Assembly (NCBI GenBank): GCA_014804245.1
Contig: JAAVAE010000052.1
Span: 1 to 33,253 of the forward strand
Reading direction: 5' to 3'
DNA from: Lachnospiraceae bacterium
GTDB taxonomy: Bacteria; Bacillota; Clostridia; Lachnospirales; Lachnospiraceae
DNA length: 33,253 nt
Shown here one piece after another: positions 18,157-26,334 of this stretch (position 1 is the stretch's first letter; each line of letters opens with the position of its first letter). The notes beneath the pieces are model-generated. The model saw only the letters and a list, made by a program, of their open reading frames with translations, did no database searches and was not told the origin of the DNA. A program made the position numbers and the translations under genes.

Positions 18157-20631
18157 TTACATATCAAGAAGCTGTTTTGCCACGCGCACTGCTTCCGCCG
18201 CATCTCTTGAATACCCGTCTGCACCGATTTCCTTTGCATACTCCGGTGTGATGACAGCTCCGCCAATCATAATTTTGGCATTTACCTTCTTTTCTTTTGC
18301 ATAATCAATCACTTGCTTCATTTCCTGCATCGTAGTCGTCATAAGCGCCGACATTGCAATGATCCGGGCATTATGCTTAACTGCCTCGTCAATAATCACC
18401 TCTTTGGGCACGTCCTTTCCAAGGTCGATAACCTGAAAACCATGATTTTTCAACATAAGCGCCACAAGATTCTTCCCGATATCGTGAATATCTCCCGCTA
18501 CGGTGGCAATCACGATTACTGGCATTTCTTCCGCCTTGGTTTGCGTAGAAAGAAAGGGTTCCAGATACTCAATAGAAAGTTTCATCGCCTCCGCACTTGC
18601 AATCAGCTGGGGCAGGAAATACTTTCCTTTATCAAATAGAATGCCCACTTCATTGATTGCCGGAAGAAGCATATCATTTAAAATATGAGAAGCCTCCTGT
18701 CCGCTTTCTATCATGAATTTCGTATGCTCTTTGATCTGTTTCCGGTTTCCCTTCATCACATCCTGATAAATCTGATTATCCAGCATCGCCGCGCTGGCAG
18801 CATCCTTTGCATTATCCTCTGTCTGGGAAGCCTCCTTATGCCCTGCCTCTTTTCCTGCCGCCGGCTGGCTGACCATGACAGGCGCTTTTTCTTTATATAT
18901 ACCAATTCTCTCAATGTACCGCGTATCCGCATCTTCTTTGTTCATCAGAAGATCCGAAGCAAAGGCTGTATTGACCAGCAGATCCTGGGACGGGTTGGCG
19001 ATTGCCATGGTAAGCCCTTCCCTGATTGCCATGGTAAGAAATGCCGCATTTACAAAACTTCTCTCCGGCAGTCCAAAGGAAATATTAGATAACCCGCAGA
19101 TAGTTGCAAAGCCCTTCTCTTTACAATACCGGATGGTCTCAAGCACTTCCCTTGCCGCGTTTGGATTAGCTCCCACAGTGGCTACCAGACCATCTACCAC
19201 AATATCTTCCCTGGTCATGCCGAGCTCAAATGCCATCTGACTGATTCGGTCTATGATTTCAATCTTCTCTTCCAGCGAATCCGGAAGCCCTTTATCTGAA
19301 AGCGGGAGCAGAATGAACATGGCTCCGTATTTCTTTGCCAGCGGAAGCAATTTATGCAGTTTCTCCGTTTCGCCTGATATGGAATTGATCAGTGCTCTGC
19401 CCGGATATCTGCGCAGAGCAGCTTCAATGACATCCACATGGCTGGAATCAATGGATAAGGGCAGATTAGAGATTGTGGTCACTTCATCTAACACCTTAAG
19501 CATCATTTCCTTTTCGTCAATACCGCTCATCCCTACATTGATATCTAAAAGCGCCGCCCCGCATTCTTCCTGTTCCTCTGCAAAAGAAAGCACCATGTCC
19601 AGATTTCCTTCACGCAGCTTTTCCTGCAGCTTTTTTTTGCCCGTAGGGTTAATTCGCTCTCCTACAATCATGAAAGGAGAATCCAGTCCAAAAGATACTG
19701 TTTTCCGTTCGCTGGAAAGATAGCGCATACCGGAACGGCTTTTGGGTACTATCTGCATATCCTTCGTCTCTTCAACCAGCTTTTCAATATATTCCGGTGT
19801 GGTTCCGCAGCATCCTCCTAAAATACTCGCCCCTGCTTCTACCAGTTTCTTCATTTCTTTTCCGAAGGCGACAGCATCCATATCATAAACAGTCTCACCT
19901 TCGCTATTTAAACTCGGCATACCGGCATTGGGTTTTGCAATAACCGGAATGGAAACCACTTCAGAAATATTCTGAATCAGTTCCACCATTTTATCAGGTC
20001 CTGTGGAGCAGTTTGCACCTATTGCACATGCTCCCAGCTTTTCAAGCGTTACCGCAGCGCTCACGCCATCCGTGCCATAAAGAGTCCTGCCATCAGATTC
20101 AAAAGTAAGCGTTGCCATCACCGGCAGATCACAGACCTCCTTCGCCGCAATAAGTGCCGCCCTGGTCTCCTGCAGACTCATCATTGTTTCAACCACCAAA
20201 AGATCTGCCCCTGCATCAGAAACTAATTTAATTTGTTCCTTATATACATTGATCAACTCTTCAAAATCCATATCACCTATGGGTGCAAGCTGACGCCCTG
20301 TCATTGTTATATCTCCGGCAACAAGCGCCTTTCCGCCGGCTGCGTCTTTAGAAAGCTTTACCAGCTGATAGTTGATTTCTTCTATCTGCCCTTCCAGCCC
20401 ATACTCTTTTAATTTAATCCGGTTTGCAGTAAAGGTAGGCGCATAGATGATATTGCTCCCAGCCTCCACAAACTCTCTTTGAAGCCCGGTAAAAACATCA
20501 GGATGTTCTAAAATCCATTTTTCAGGACAGACACCGCCTGGCATTCCCCTTTTCATAAGATTTGACCCTGTGGCGCCGTCTAAATAAATCAATTTATCCT
20601 TTATAAAATTTTTAAACTCTTGTTTTTTCAC
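18157..20631 (-). CDS. metH: cobalamin-dependent methionine synthase lacking the activation domain
   Basis: The protein of about 824 residues has three MetH modules: homocysteine S-methyltransferase (about 10-290, zinc cysteines C208 and C274/C275), pterin-binding barrel (about 310-570, starting MIVGERINPTGKKKL), and the B12 cap plus binding domain (about 615-824, with GDIHDIGKN, His716 as the cobalt ligand). The AdoMet activation domain of E. coli MetH is absent, as in many Clostridia where a separate reactivation protein is used. A longer in-frame ATG frame exists, but GTG at 20631 gives the family-like start VKKQEFKNFI followed by LIYLDGATGSNL. The ribosome site for this GTG is not ideal, so the start is uncertain. 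Confidence 0.9.
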   Translation of the reverse strand: MKKQEFKNFIKDKLIYLDGATGSNLMKRGMPGGVCPEKWILEHPDVFTGLQREFVEAGSNIIYAPTFTANRIKLKEYGLEGQIEEINYQLVKLSKDAAGGKALVAGDITMTGRQLAPIGDMDFEELINVYKEQIKLVSDAGADLLVVETMMSLQETRAALIAAKEVCDLPVMATLTFESDGRTLYGTDGVSAAVTLEKLGACAIGANCSTGPDKMVELIQNISEVVSIPVIAKPNAGMPSLNSEGETVYDMDAVAFGKEMKKLVEAGASILGGCCGTTPEYIEKLVEETKDMQIVPKSRSGMRYLSSERKTVSFGLDSPFMIVGERINPTGKKKLQEKLREGNLDMVLSFAEEQEECGAALLDINVGMSGIDEKEMMLKVLDEVTTISNLPLSIDSSHVDVIEAALRRYPGRALINSISGETEKLHKLLPLAKKYGAMFILLPLSDKGLPDSLEEKIEIIDRISQMAFELGMTREDIVVDGLVATVGANPNAAREVLETIRYCKEKGFATICGLSNISFGLPERSFVNAAFLTMAIREGLTMAIANPSQDLLVNTAFASDLLMNKEDADTRYIERIGIYKEKAPVMVSQPAAGKEAGHKEASQTEDNAKDAASAAMLDNQIYQDVMKGNRKQIKEHTKFMIESGQEASHILNDMLLPAINEVGILFDKGKYFLPQLIASAEAMKLSIEYLEPFLSTQTKAEEMPVIVIATVAGDIHDIGKNLVALMLKNHGFQVIDLGKDVPKEVIIDEAVKHNARIIAMSALMTTTMQEMKQVIDYAKEKKVNAKIMIGGAVITPEYAKEIGADGYSRDAAEAVRVAKQLLDM

Positions 20632-20826
20632 GTTTTCATACCCATGCCTTCTATATTTATACTGCATTTTCAATGTTAACATAATTTTATAAAAACTACA
20701 ATTGTAAAACATTTAATCTTTTGGATGAATAATATGGCCGCTTAAGACGGGTTGTTGACTTCACCCTCCAACTATGATACCTTTAAATAGAAATTTTTAT
20801 AAAAAAAATATATAGGGGGATTCCTT
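20632..20826. other. 195-nt divergent gap between metH and the lipoprotein gene
   Basis: AT-rich region with the divergent starts of metH and the lipoprotein. A structured GC-richer island at 20736-20770 holds an imperfect palindrome around CTTAAG and GGGTTGTTGACTTCACCC, whose ends can pair. On the plus strand TTGACT (20755-20760) and TACCTT (20778-20783) are 17 nt apart, a weak promoter candidate. No SAM riboswitch core, T-box or B12 box could be matched. Confidence 0.45.
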
Positions 20827-21336
20827 TTGAAAACATCCTTTACTTCAAAAATTGTGTTCATTTTTTTATGCCTGTTTGCCATGACCGGCTGCGGAAAAAA
20901 AGATGCTGAACTTGAAAATTATAAAGCGAACATGAATCAGTTTTTTGAAAATGTCCGAATTTTTGATTCATCCATAAATTCGATCGACCCTGATTCTGAA
21001 ACCGCCGTATCCGAACTCTTAGCTTTGTTAGATTCCATGGATACCTCCTTTGCACAGATGGCATCCCTTGAAGTGCCGGACGGCTTCCCCGGTGTGGAAG
21101 AACTTGCAGATGAAGCAAGCTCCTGTATGTCAGAAGCCGTTTCTTATTATCATCAGGCTTATGAAGGTGAATATAATGCTTCTTACGAGGAGGCTGCGCG
21201 CCAGAATTATGCGCGTGCAAATGAAATGCTTCAATATATTGTTTCCATTTTCCGCGGAGACATCCCGGAAGAAATTTATACTTATAATGACGGAACTGAA
21301 GAAATATCTGAAAATCCGGAACCTGCAGAAGAATAA
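20827..21336 (+). CDS. small acidic lipoprotein of unknown function
   Basis: The 169-residue precursor has a signal peptide with hydrophobic core (about residues 8-19) and a lipobox AMTGC with Cys22, so it should be lipid-anchored outside the membrane. The mature part is acidic and helical, with CxxxA-type helices around LADEASSCMSEAVSYYHQAYEGEY, and ends in a Glu/Pro-rich tail. I do not recognise a family. The start codon is TTG, with AGGGGGA 6 nt upstream. It is transcribed opposite to metH and ends before a strong terminator. Confidence 0.82.
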   Translation: MKTSFTSKIVFIFLCLFAMTGCGKKDAELENYKANMNQFFENVRIFDSSINSIDPDSETAVSELLALLDSMDTSFAQMASLEVPDGFPGVEELADEASSCMSEAVSYYHQAYEGEYNASYEEAARQNYARANEMLQYIVSIFRGDIPEEIYTYNDGTEEISENPEPAEE

Positions 21337-21379
21337 ACACAATTCAAGTATCAATATCATACATTATGTTGAAATAAGC

Positions 21380-21408
21380 AAACGCCTGAGATTTATTCTC
21401 AGGCGTTT
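21380..21408. terminator. bidirectional terminator between lipoprotein and DUF4870 genes
   Basis: A perfect 12-bp stem AAACGCCTGAGA/TCTCAGGCGTTT with a 5-nt loop lies between two converging genes. A/T arms at both ends make it usable from either side. Confidence 0.88.
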
Positions 21409-21439
21409 CAATTCACAATTATGTATGAAATGGATTTTC

Positions 21440-21724
21440 TTATTTTAAAATTCTGATCTTACCAATAAGCGGAACTTCTTTTTCTTCCTGCTTGATAGCA
21501 GCCACAAGTCCCAAAATCCAACAAACAACCATAAAGATTGACCAGATTCCAACCAAAATTCCAACAACAGGAATAAATGATAAGAATGAAACCAGAGAAA
21601 ACAGCATAATTACCAATGCCTGATTGATGTGGAACTTAGCGCCTTCCTTATCTCCTGCAAGAAGTGCTATGATAAGACCAATCCATGAAAGATACGCTAC
21701 AATACTTGTTACTTTTGTGTCCAT
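21440..21724 (-). CDS. DUF4870-family small membrane protein, copy B
   Basis: The 94-residue protein has three predicted membrane helices and the DUF4870 pattern: SIVAYLSWIGLIIALLAGD, then KFHINQALVIMLFS. The C-terminus ends EKEVPLIGKIRILK, shared almost exactly with the next gene upstream. The two are a tandem duplication; this copy has a six-residue longer middle loop. Function of the family is unknown. GGAGG lies upstream of the ATG. Confidence 0.85.
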   Translation of the reverse strand: MDTKVTSIVAYLSWIGLIIALLAGDKEGAKFHINQALVIMLFSLVSFLSFIPVVGILVGIWSIFMVVCWILGLVAAIKQEEKEVPLIGKIRILK

Positions 21725-21778
21725 TTTTATTTTCCTCCTTCATATGAACATGTACTTTTTTTACCTAATTAACATCCC

Positions 21779-22045
21779 TTATTTTAAGAGTCTGATTTTA
21801 CCAATGAGTGGAACTTCTTTTTCTTCCTGATTGATGGCTGCAATAAGTCCCATGATCCAGCAGACAAGCATGAAAATCGCCCAAATCCATCCGATGCATG
21901 GAATTACGCTCAATAAGGAAAACAGCATAATTACAAGCGCCTGATTGAGATGGAACTTAGCCCCTTCTTTATCTCCTGCAAGAAGAGCTACCACAAGTCC
22001 AATCCATGTCAGATACGCTACAATACTTGTTGTTTTTGCGTCCAT
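21779..22045 (-). CDS. DUF4870-family small membrane protein, copy A
   Basis: The 88-residue protein is nearly the same as its downstream neighbour: SIVAYLTWIGLVVALLAGD, KFHLNQALVIMLFS and the ending EKEVPLIGKIRLLK. Three membrane helices are predicted. Each copy has its own GGAGG ribosome site. They are separated by 54 nt and could form a hetero-oligomer or be a simple gene dosage expansion. Confidence 0.85.
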   Translation of the reverse strand: MDAKTTSIVAYLTWIGLVVALLAGDKEGAKFHLNQALVIMLFSLLSVIPCIGWIWAIFMLVCWIMGLIAAINQEEKEVPLIGKIRLLK

Positions 22046-22131
22046 TAATAATAATCCTCCTTAAGGTAAAAATTTAATTACTTTACAACTATATCTTATA
22101 ATATTGAATATTGCAAGCAAATGTTAAAATA

Positions 22132-22569
22132 TTATAAAATATGTAAAAAATTTATTATCTTCACTGCCCATTGAGTCAAAATGACAGCAATCGCCACATA
22201 CATATAATACTGTATATGGATTTCTTTTTTTTGAATCGTGCCGCTTACATGCTTCCGATAAAAATATAACAGCATGAAATGGAAATATGCAAGCACACCA
22301 TAAATGACTGTTGGATTAAGATAAAAACTCCTTGCAAACTCTCCCAGGAACAAATTGTAAAACGCCCTGGTCCCTCCACAGCCTGGACAAGGAAAACCGC
22401 ATATCCTGCGCACTTCACAGGCTGCCAGTTGCCCATACCGCTCATATCCGCCATGTGCGAACCAAATACCTGCAAGACAAAAAGGCAGCCAAAATCCTTT
22501 TCCTATCTGGTAAAAGATTTCGTCCGCCCTATATCTTCTATTTGATTGTATTTTAGTAGTAGAAATCAT
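22132..22569 (-). CDS. DUF2752 membrane protein
   Basis: The 145-residue protein carries the DUF2752 signature GFPCPGCGGTRAF (C61, C64) followed by LNPTVIYGVLAYF and further membrane helices. The family has a conserved CPxCGxTR motif of unknown function. The start codon lies inside the end of the zinc-ribbon gene (17-nt overlap), so the two are co-translated and probably work in the same process. Confidence 0.85.
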   Translation of the reverse strand: MISTTKIQSNRRYRADEIFYQIGKGFWLPFCLAGIWFAHGGYERYGQLAACEVRRICGFPCPGCGGTRAFYNLFLGEFARSFYLNPTVIYGVLAYFHFMLLYFYRKHVSGTIQKKEIHIQYYMYVAIAVILTQWAVKIINFLHIL

Positions 22570-23164
22570 ATTCTAACTCATTAAGCAGATCATTGTAAGC
22601 TGAGCTTCCTCCGATAACAAGCATAGCAATAACAATCAAAAAGCCAATGCCGCCTGTAATGATGCCTGCAATAGCCATTCCCTTACCGTCATATTTGGCG
22701 CATAACGTGATGATACCAAGTACAACTGCTGCGATAGCCAGTATGCCGCTGAATAAAGGAAGACAACAGCATATAATGGATAAAATGCCGCATACCAAAG
22801 ATGCAATGGAAAATCCGATATTTCCGCCTCCCTGTTTTGTCTCACCTTGATTTGAACTGTAATACTGAGGTGACTGAACATCATAATAAGGATTTGTGTT
22901 TGCACTGCTATTATTATTGCTCTGTGACTCTGATCCGCTGTACGAATTAATCTTAATTTCATCCTGTGATAAAATCGGTGCAGGCTTCTGTTCTTCTGCA
23001 TCTGTTATCTTCTCATAAACAGGTATGGTTTCCTCACTTGAAAACACTCCCTCTGTCTGATTATCCTGTTCCTGTGCGGCAGATGATTGCAGCTTTGCAC
23101 CGCAATTTCTACAGAACTTGGATGTTTCATCATTTTCATTTCCACATTGTGTACAATAAATCAT
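22553..23164 (-). CDS. zinc-ribbon protein with DUF4190-like membrane region
   Basis: The 203-residue protein begins with a zinc ribbon (C4, C7, C18, C21; MIYCTQCGNE...FCRNCGAK). A Ser/Asn/Gln-rich linker (about 27-110) follows, then two membrane helices in a DUF4190-like arrangement (about 118-190), starting GFSIASLVCGILSIICC, with a short acidic tail. Such proteins are common in Firmicutes and have no assigned function. It starts after AGGGAG and overlaps the DUF2752 gene downstream. Confidence 0.82.
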   Translation of the reverse strand: MIYCTQCGNENDETSKFCRNCGAKLQSSAAQEQDNQTEGVFSSEETIPVYEKITDAEEQKPAPILSQDEIKINSYSGSESQSNNNSSANTNPYYDVQSPQYYSSNQGETKQGGGNIGFSIASLVCGILSIICCCLPLFSGILAIAAVVLGIITLCAKYDGKGMAIAGIITGGIGFLIVIAMLVIGGSSAYNDLLNELEYDFYY

Positions 23165-23404
23165 TTTATTCTCCCTCTTCCGAAAAAAATATTTATTACT
23201 ATTTTAAAATAATAATCCGTAAATGTCCATATAAATATTTTCTGCATAAAAGTCCAAAAGTTACAGTTTAGACTTTACCATAACAACGATATACACAAAA
23301 TAAGCTAAAGCTACATTTGGGTGTCTATCAAAAAAGTGGCTTAGCAATTGAAAAACAGACCAGAAAATGATACGATTAAGAAAAATATTAAGGAGAATTT
23401 GAAT
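23165..23404. other. divergent gap between zinc-ribbon and CPBP protease genes
   Basis: No gene is supported in this 240-nt AT-rich stretch. It must hold the divergent promoters, but none stands out. AAGGAG at 23390-23395 serves the CPBP gene. Confidence 0.4.
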
Positions 23405-24289
23405 ATGAAAATTCTTAAAAAAATCGGCTGGTTCATTGTATCCATGCTGCCGGCAGCACTTTCCCTGTTATTACAGGTTGGATGCGGCCTTGTACTATTA
23501 TTTATCTATATCCTGCAGGAAATGCTCGGACAGCAGGGATCCCTTTCGCCTGACGAGGCTATAAATTCTGTTTTGAACATTTATATTGAGAATGCTATTT
23601 ATGCGGTAGCTTTATATCATGTGATCGGCATATTGGTATTTGGCATATGGTACTATTTCGCATATGGCAGAAAAAAGAGACCCTACGGCACAGAGAAGCC
23701 GAATATCTGGAAAGCAGCAACGATCATTTGGCTCGGAATGTGTATTGAGATATTCACATCATGCATTTTAAGTCTCCTCCTTGAACTAGCTCCTAATCTG
23801 CTTCACAATTATATGGAGCTTATGGAAACGGCAGGCATAACAGACCTTAATGTCCTTTCTTTTATTGCAGTCGTTATTCTGGCGCCTATAGGTGAAGAAC
23901 TTTTATGCCGGGGGATTATCTTCAGACTGGCGGGAAAAGTAAGCAACCGTTTCTGGATTGCAAATATAATTCAGGCATTTGCATTTGGACTGATTCACGG
24001 AAATCTGGTTCAGGGAACCTACGCTTTCTTTATGGGGCTTGCTTTAGGATACATATATGGAAAATATAGGCGCATCTGGCTCTGCATGTTATTACACTGC
24101 GCAATCAATGGTTCCTCCATATTCCTTGAAAATTATTTTTCACTGTATCCCGAAAAATACGACATAGCGGTTATGATTGGGCATGTCGTTATCTCCCTTT
24201 TATTTATGATATTATGCTTCAAAATATTAGGGAAACGAAGACCTCTCGCCGGCGAAACAGAAACAGACACCAGTATACTTCCCGAGTGA
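23405..24289 (+). CDS. CPBP family intramembrane glutamic endopeptidase
   Basis: The 294-residue polytopic protein has the CPBP (Abi/Rce1-like) motifs: EELLCRG with E164/E165 and R169, FGLIH with H198, and HCAIN with H231 and N235. These form the metal-free or metal-dependent active site within the membrane. Relatives process prenylated peptides or act in bacteriocin immunity; the substrate here is unknown. An in-frame TTG 57 nt upstream is possible, but the ATG at 23405 has AAGGAG 9 nt before it. A terminator follows. This is the last clear host gene before the phage-derived region. Confidence 0.88.
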   Translation: MKILKKIGWFIVSMLPAALSLLLQVGCGLVLLFIYILQEMLGQQGSLSPDEAINSVLNIYIENAIYAVALYHVIGILVFGIWYYFAYGRKKRPYGTEKPNIWKAATIIWLGMCIEIFTSCILSLLLELAPNLLHNYMELMETAGITDLNVLSFIAVVILAPIGEELLCRGIIFRLAGKVSNRFWIANIIQAFAFGLIHGNLVQGTYAFFMGLALGYIYGKYRRIWLCMLLHCAINGSSIFLENYFSLYPEKYDIAVMIGHVVISLLFMILCFKILGKRRPLAGETETDTSILPE

Positions 24290-24317
24290 ACTTAATCAGA
24301 TATGAATATTCATAGCA

Positions 24318-24348
24318 AAAGCCCGTAAACATTAAATTTACGGGCTTT
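24318..24348 (+). terminator. terminator of the CPBP gene
   Basis: A perfect 12-bp stem AAAGCCCGTAAA/TTTACGGGCTTT with a 7-nt loop, followed by ATCTTG; the 3' arm ends in TTT. It lies 28 nt after the CPBP stop and marks the left edge of the region of foreign origin. Confidence 0.85.
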
Positions 24349-24372
24349 ATCTTGCATTTCATAATTCAGATG

Positions 24373-24441
24373 TTAGAACTTACCTTCCTTTGCTGCTTCT
24401 TCAACAGAAACTGCAACATGCGGAAAATCAACCATTACCAT
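24373..24441 (-). pseudogene. short open stretch, probable remnant of a larger gene
   Basis: A 22-codon frame (MVMVDFPHVAVSVEEAAKEGKF over two short halves) ends in TAA at 24373; the same frame stays open a further eight codons upstream before a TGA. Its balanced composition looks like real protein, and GAGG occurs upstream, but it is too short for a domain call. It lies exactly at the host/phage boundary and may be the 3' end of a gene cut by integration or deletion, or a tiny gene. Confidence 0.3.
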
Positions 24442-24509
24442 TACTTTTGTTACCTCTGTGTTTCCTATTCACCAAATTTTATGCCTATTCAACGCTTCTC
24501 ATAGCGTTT

Positions 24510-24749
24510 TTATGACTCTTCTCCCTCATATACATATCCGGTTTCTTCCCAAAATTTCATTGGCGATATGTAATAGTCATACTGAGAACTTCCTTCCTTC
24601 TTAAAAGCAACTCCAAATTTCAGTAATCCTAGGATTATGCCCTGACGTATAAACTGCTGATCTTTTTTCATCACTTTAGCAGCTACCGCTACCGGCACAT
24701 TCTCTCCCGTGAATTCTGGTACTTCCAAATATACCTTGTTTCTATCCAT
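24510..24749 (-). CDS. phage small winged-helix/excisionase-like protein
   Basis: The 79-residue protein has a VPVAVAAKVMKKDQQFIRQGI segment that resembles the recognition fold of MerR/excisionase-type winged helices, then a hydrophobic beta-hairpin and a YDYYISPMKFWEETGY tail. It is the leftmost coding gene of the phage-like region. A role in excision or regulation is only inferred from size and helix-turn pattern. No integrase lies beside it. Confidence 0.65.
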   Translation of the reverse strand: MDRNKVYLEVPEFTGENVPVAVAAKVMKKDQQFIRQGIILGLLKFGVAFKKEGSSQYDYYISPMKFWEETGYVYEGEES

Positions 24750-24837
24750 CTGTCAACGCCTTCCTTTCTGTTTTTTTATGATAACAATAGTTTTAAATTT
24801 TCTGAAAACAGTAGTTCTTTCCTTATTATAATGTGTT

Positions 24838-25203
24838 TCAATATCTGTCCTCCGTCAGCTCAATTCCTAATGTTTCAAAATAAAAGGTCACACTATCTCC
24901 CATATGCTTTACAATTCCGAAACGTGTCGCGACTTGGAACGGGATGCTATCCCTCATAAGCCGGTGGGCTATTCCTGCAAGATATCTTCTGAATCCCTCT
25001 ACATCCAGAGTCGCTTTATAATGGTTACAACTCCGGCATGCAGGAAGCATGTTCTCTATTTCATCTGCGCCACCAATCTTAAGTGGTCTTGCATGATCTA
25101 CCTGCATATTCTTGTATTCCAGTTCGCATCCGCAGTATGCGCAATGACCGTTGCATTTATCATATACTCTCTTTCTTTCTACTTTGGTTAGCTTTTTTCT
25201 CAT
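24838..25203 (-). CDS. phage HNH endonuclease
   Basis: The 121-residue protein has an HNH fold: zinc pairs CAYC (C21/C24) and CRSC (C56/C59), a VDHARPL motif with the catalytic His37, and NLP/CNHYK elements. In phages such genes often sit next to the terminase and help DNA packaging. Here no terminase is seen. The ATG at 25203 with AAGGGG upstream is preferred over a start 33 nt earlier, giving MRKKLTKVERKRVYDKCNGH. It overlaps the end of the HTH gene by 44 nt. Confidence 0.85.
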   Translation of the reverse strand: MRKKLTKVERKRVYDKCNGHCAYCGCELEYKNMQVDHARPLKIGGADEIENMLPACRSCNHYKATLDVEGFRRYLAGIAHRLMRDSIPFQVATRFGIVKHMGDSVTFYFETLGIELTEDRY

Positions 25204-25585
25204 TTTCTTCCCCTTCTGTACTAAACATATATTCAAAAGTTCCTCCGCTCTCTTTAAGCATTGCCTTTATTTCAGAAATTTTAAAATCACGATCTCCACG
25301 TAATTTCATTCTTATTGGATCTATACAAGATTTAGACAATCCACAAATCTTAGATAATTTGACCATTGAAATATTGTTATCAATCATCCATTTTCTAATA
25401 TTCGGATAAATACATTTATCAAGAGAGGATTTCTTGACGCCCCTCTTTTTTCCTGTAAAATCAGCTATGGATTGTTGGACATATTGTCTTGAAACTCCAT
25501 ACTTGTCGGCAATTTCTTGAAATGTGCAACCGTCAAGCCTCATTTTTAGCATTTCATGCAATCTGTCTTTGTTTTTACATGTCAT
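25160..25585 (-). CDS. phage DNA-binding protein with two helix-turn-helix segments
   Basis: The 141-residue protein shows a sigma-4-like HTH near residues 20-40 (FQEIADKYGVSRQYVQQSI) and an XRE-like HTH near 72-92 (MVKLSKICGLSKSCIDPI), then a basic tail. It probably regulates transcription, perhaps late genes. AGGAG precedes the ATG. The last 44 nt overlap the HNH gene in another frame. Confidence 0.75.
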   Translation of the reverse strand: MTCKNKDRLHEMLKMRLDGCTFQEIADKYGVSRQYVQQSIADFTGKKRGVKKSSLDKCIYPNIRKWMIDNNISMVKLSKICGLSKSCIDPIRMKLRGDRDFKISEIKAMLKESGGTFEYMFSTEGEENEKKANQSRKKESI

Positions 25586-25603
25586 AACTGTTCTCCTATT
25601 TTC

Positions 25604-25837
25604 CTAATAAGAAGACAAATGATTTTTACAGTAACTATCAACTCTGTCCTCAAGCATCTTTGCAATATCATATATATCACAACTGCGATTTGTTTCTGTT
25701 ACTACCTTTATCTCTTCATTCAATGCCTTTGTTTCTTCTTCTGACATTCCTATGTAAACATCCATTGCTGCTTTTAATATTCGTTTAAGCATTGGCGTCT
25801 CTATTGGTATATTTCCGACCTGATTATTTTTACTCAT
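25604..25837 (-). CDS. small phage protein, tandem paralogue B
   Basis: The 77-residue acidic protein starts MSKNNQVGNIPIETPML and has a SEEETKALNEEIKVVTETN helix and an IYDIAKMLEDRVDSY ending. The next gene upstream has the same plan and many identical positions, so they are a tandem duplication. No known domain is recognised. AAGGAGG is present upstream. Confidence 0.7.
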   Translation of the reverse strand: MSKNNQVGNIPIETPMLKRILKAAMDVYIGMSEEETKALNEEIKVVTETNRSCDIYDIAKMLEDRVDSYCKNHLSSY

Positions 25838-25857
25838 AAGACCTCCTTTTCTAGCCC

Positions 25858-26079
25858 CTAAATCCCATTAACTGCTGTATCAACACTATCCTTCATCATT
25901 TGTGCAATGTCGTATATTCTATAGCTGCAGTTCGTTTCTGTAACAGACTTGATTTCTGCCTGTAAATTTTTCATTTCTTCCTCAGATAAATTCATGTAAA
26001 TTTGCATTACCGCCTCTTTCATGCGGTTTAATATTGGCATTGCTATCGGTACGCTTCCAACTGGATTATTTTTGCTCAT
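25858..26079 (-). CDS. small phage protein, tandem paralogue A
   Basis: The 73-residue protein starts MSKNNPVGSVPIAMPIL, contains SEEEMKNLQAEIKSVTETN and ends with IYDIAQMMKDSVD. It aligns end to end with its downstream neighbour, about half of the residues being identical. Function unknown. AAAGGA precedes the ATG. Confidence 0.7.
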   Translation of the reverse strand: MSKNNPVGSVPIAMPILNRMKEAVMQIYMNLSEEEMKNLQAEIKSVTETNCSYRIYDIAQMMKDSVDTAVNGI

Positions 26080-26139
26080 ACTTTTTCCTTTCTTATCCCC
26101 CTAAATCCCCTAATGATATGGATTTAGGGGGAAGTTGTA

Positions 26140-26334
26140 CTATTTTTGATTTCTCCGGTTCCATTCCTCTTTCACTTCTTCAAGATTTCTTCCTGTTGGG
26201 AAACCTTCATCCGGAACTGGACAATCCGGATTATTGCATTTAACCATGCACATAAATCCTCCGCTTCTCCATGTTTCAACGACCACATTGTTGCCTTTGC
26301 ATATTCGGCATGGATTATATTTAATCTCTCCCAT
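26140..26334 (-). CDS. Lar-like zinc-knuckle protein
   Basis: The 64-residue protein has four cysteines in two pairs (C9/C12 and C33/C38) and ends VKEEWNRRNQK, matching the Lar family pattern PCxxC...C..C..WNRR. Lar of the Rac prophage relieves type I restriction, so this may protect phage DNA, but many family members have no tested role. Its start overlaps the end of the next gene upstream by 14 nt. Confidence 0.75.
   Translation of the reverse strand: MGEIKYNPCRICKGNNVVVETWRSGGFMCMVKCNNPDCPVPDEGFPTGRNLEEVKEEWNRRNQK

Noticed and set aside
20632-20826. SAM riboswitch, T-box or cobalamin riboswitch upstream of metH
   Set aside because: GGAGGG occurs on the minus strand, but the other conserved parts of the SAM-I core are missing, and neither T-box nor B12 box motifs are present.
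20858-21340. Minus-strand frame opposite the lipoprotein
   Set aside because: The plus-strand frame has a signal peptide, lipobox and strong ribosome site; the antisense frame has none of these.
25604-26079. Toxin-antitoxin pair
   Set aside because: The two genes are paralogues of each other, not a toxin with an unrelated antitoxin, and show no known toxin motif.
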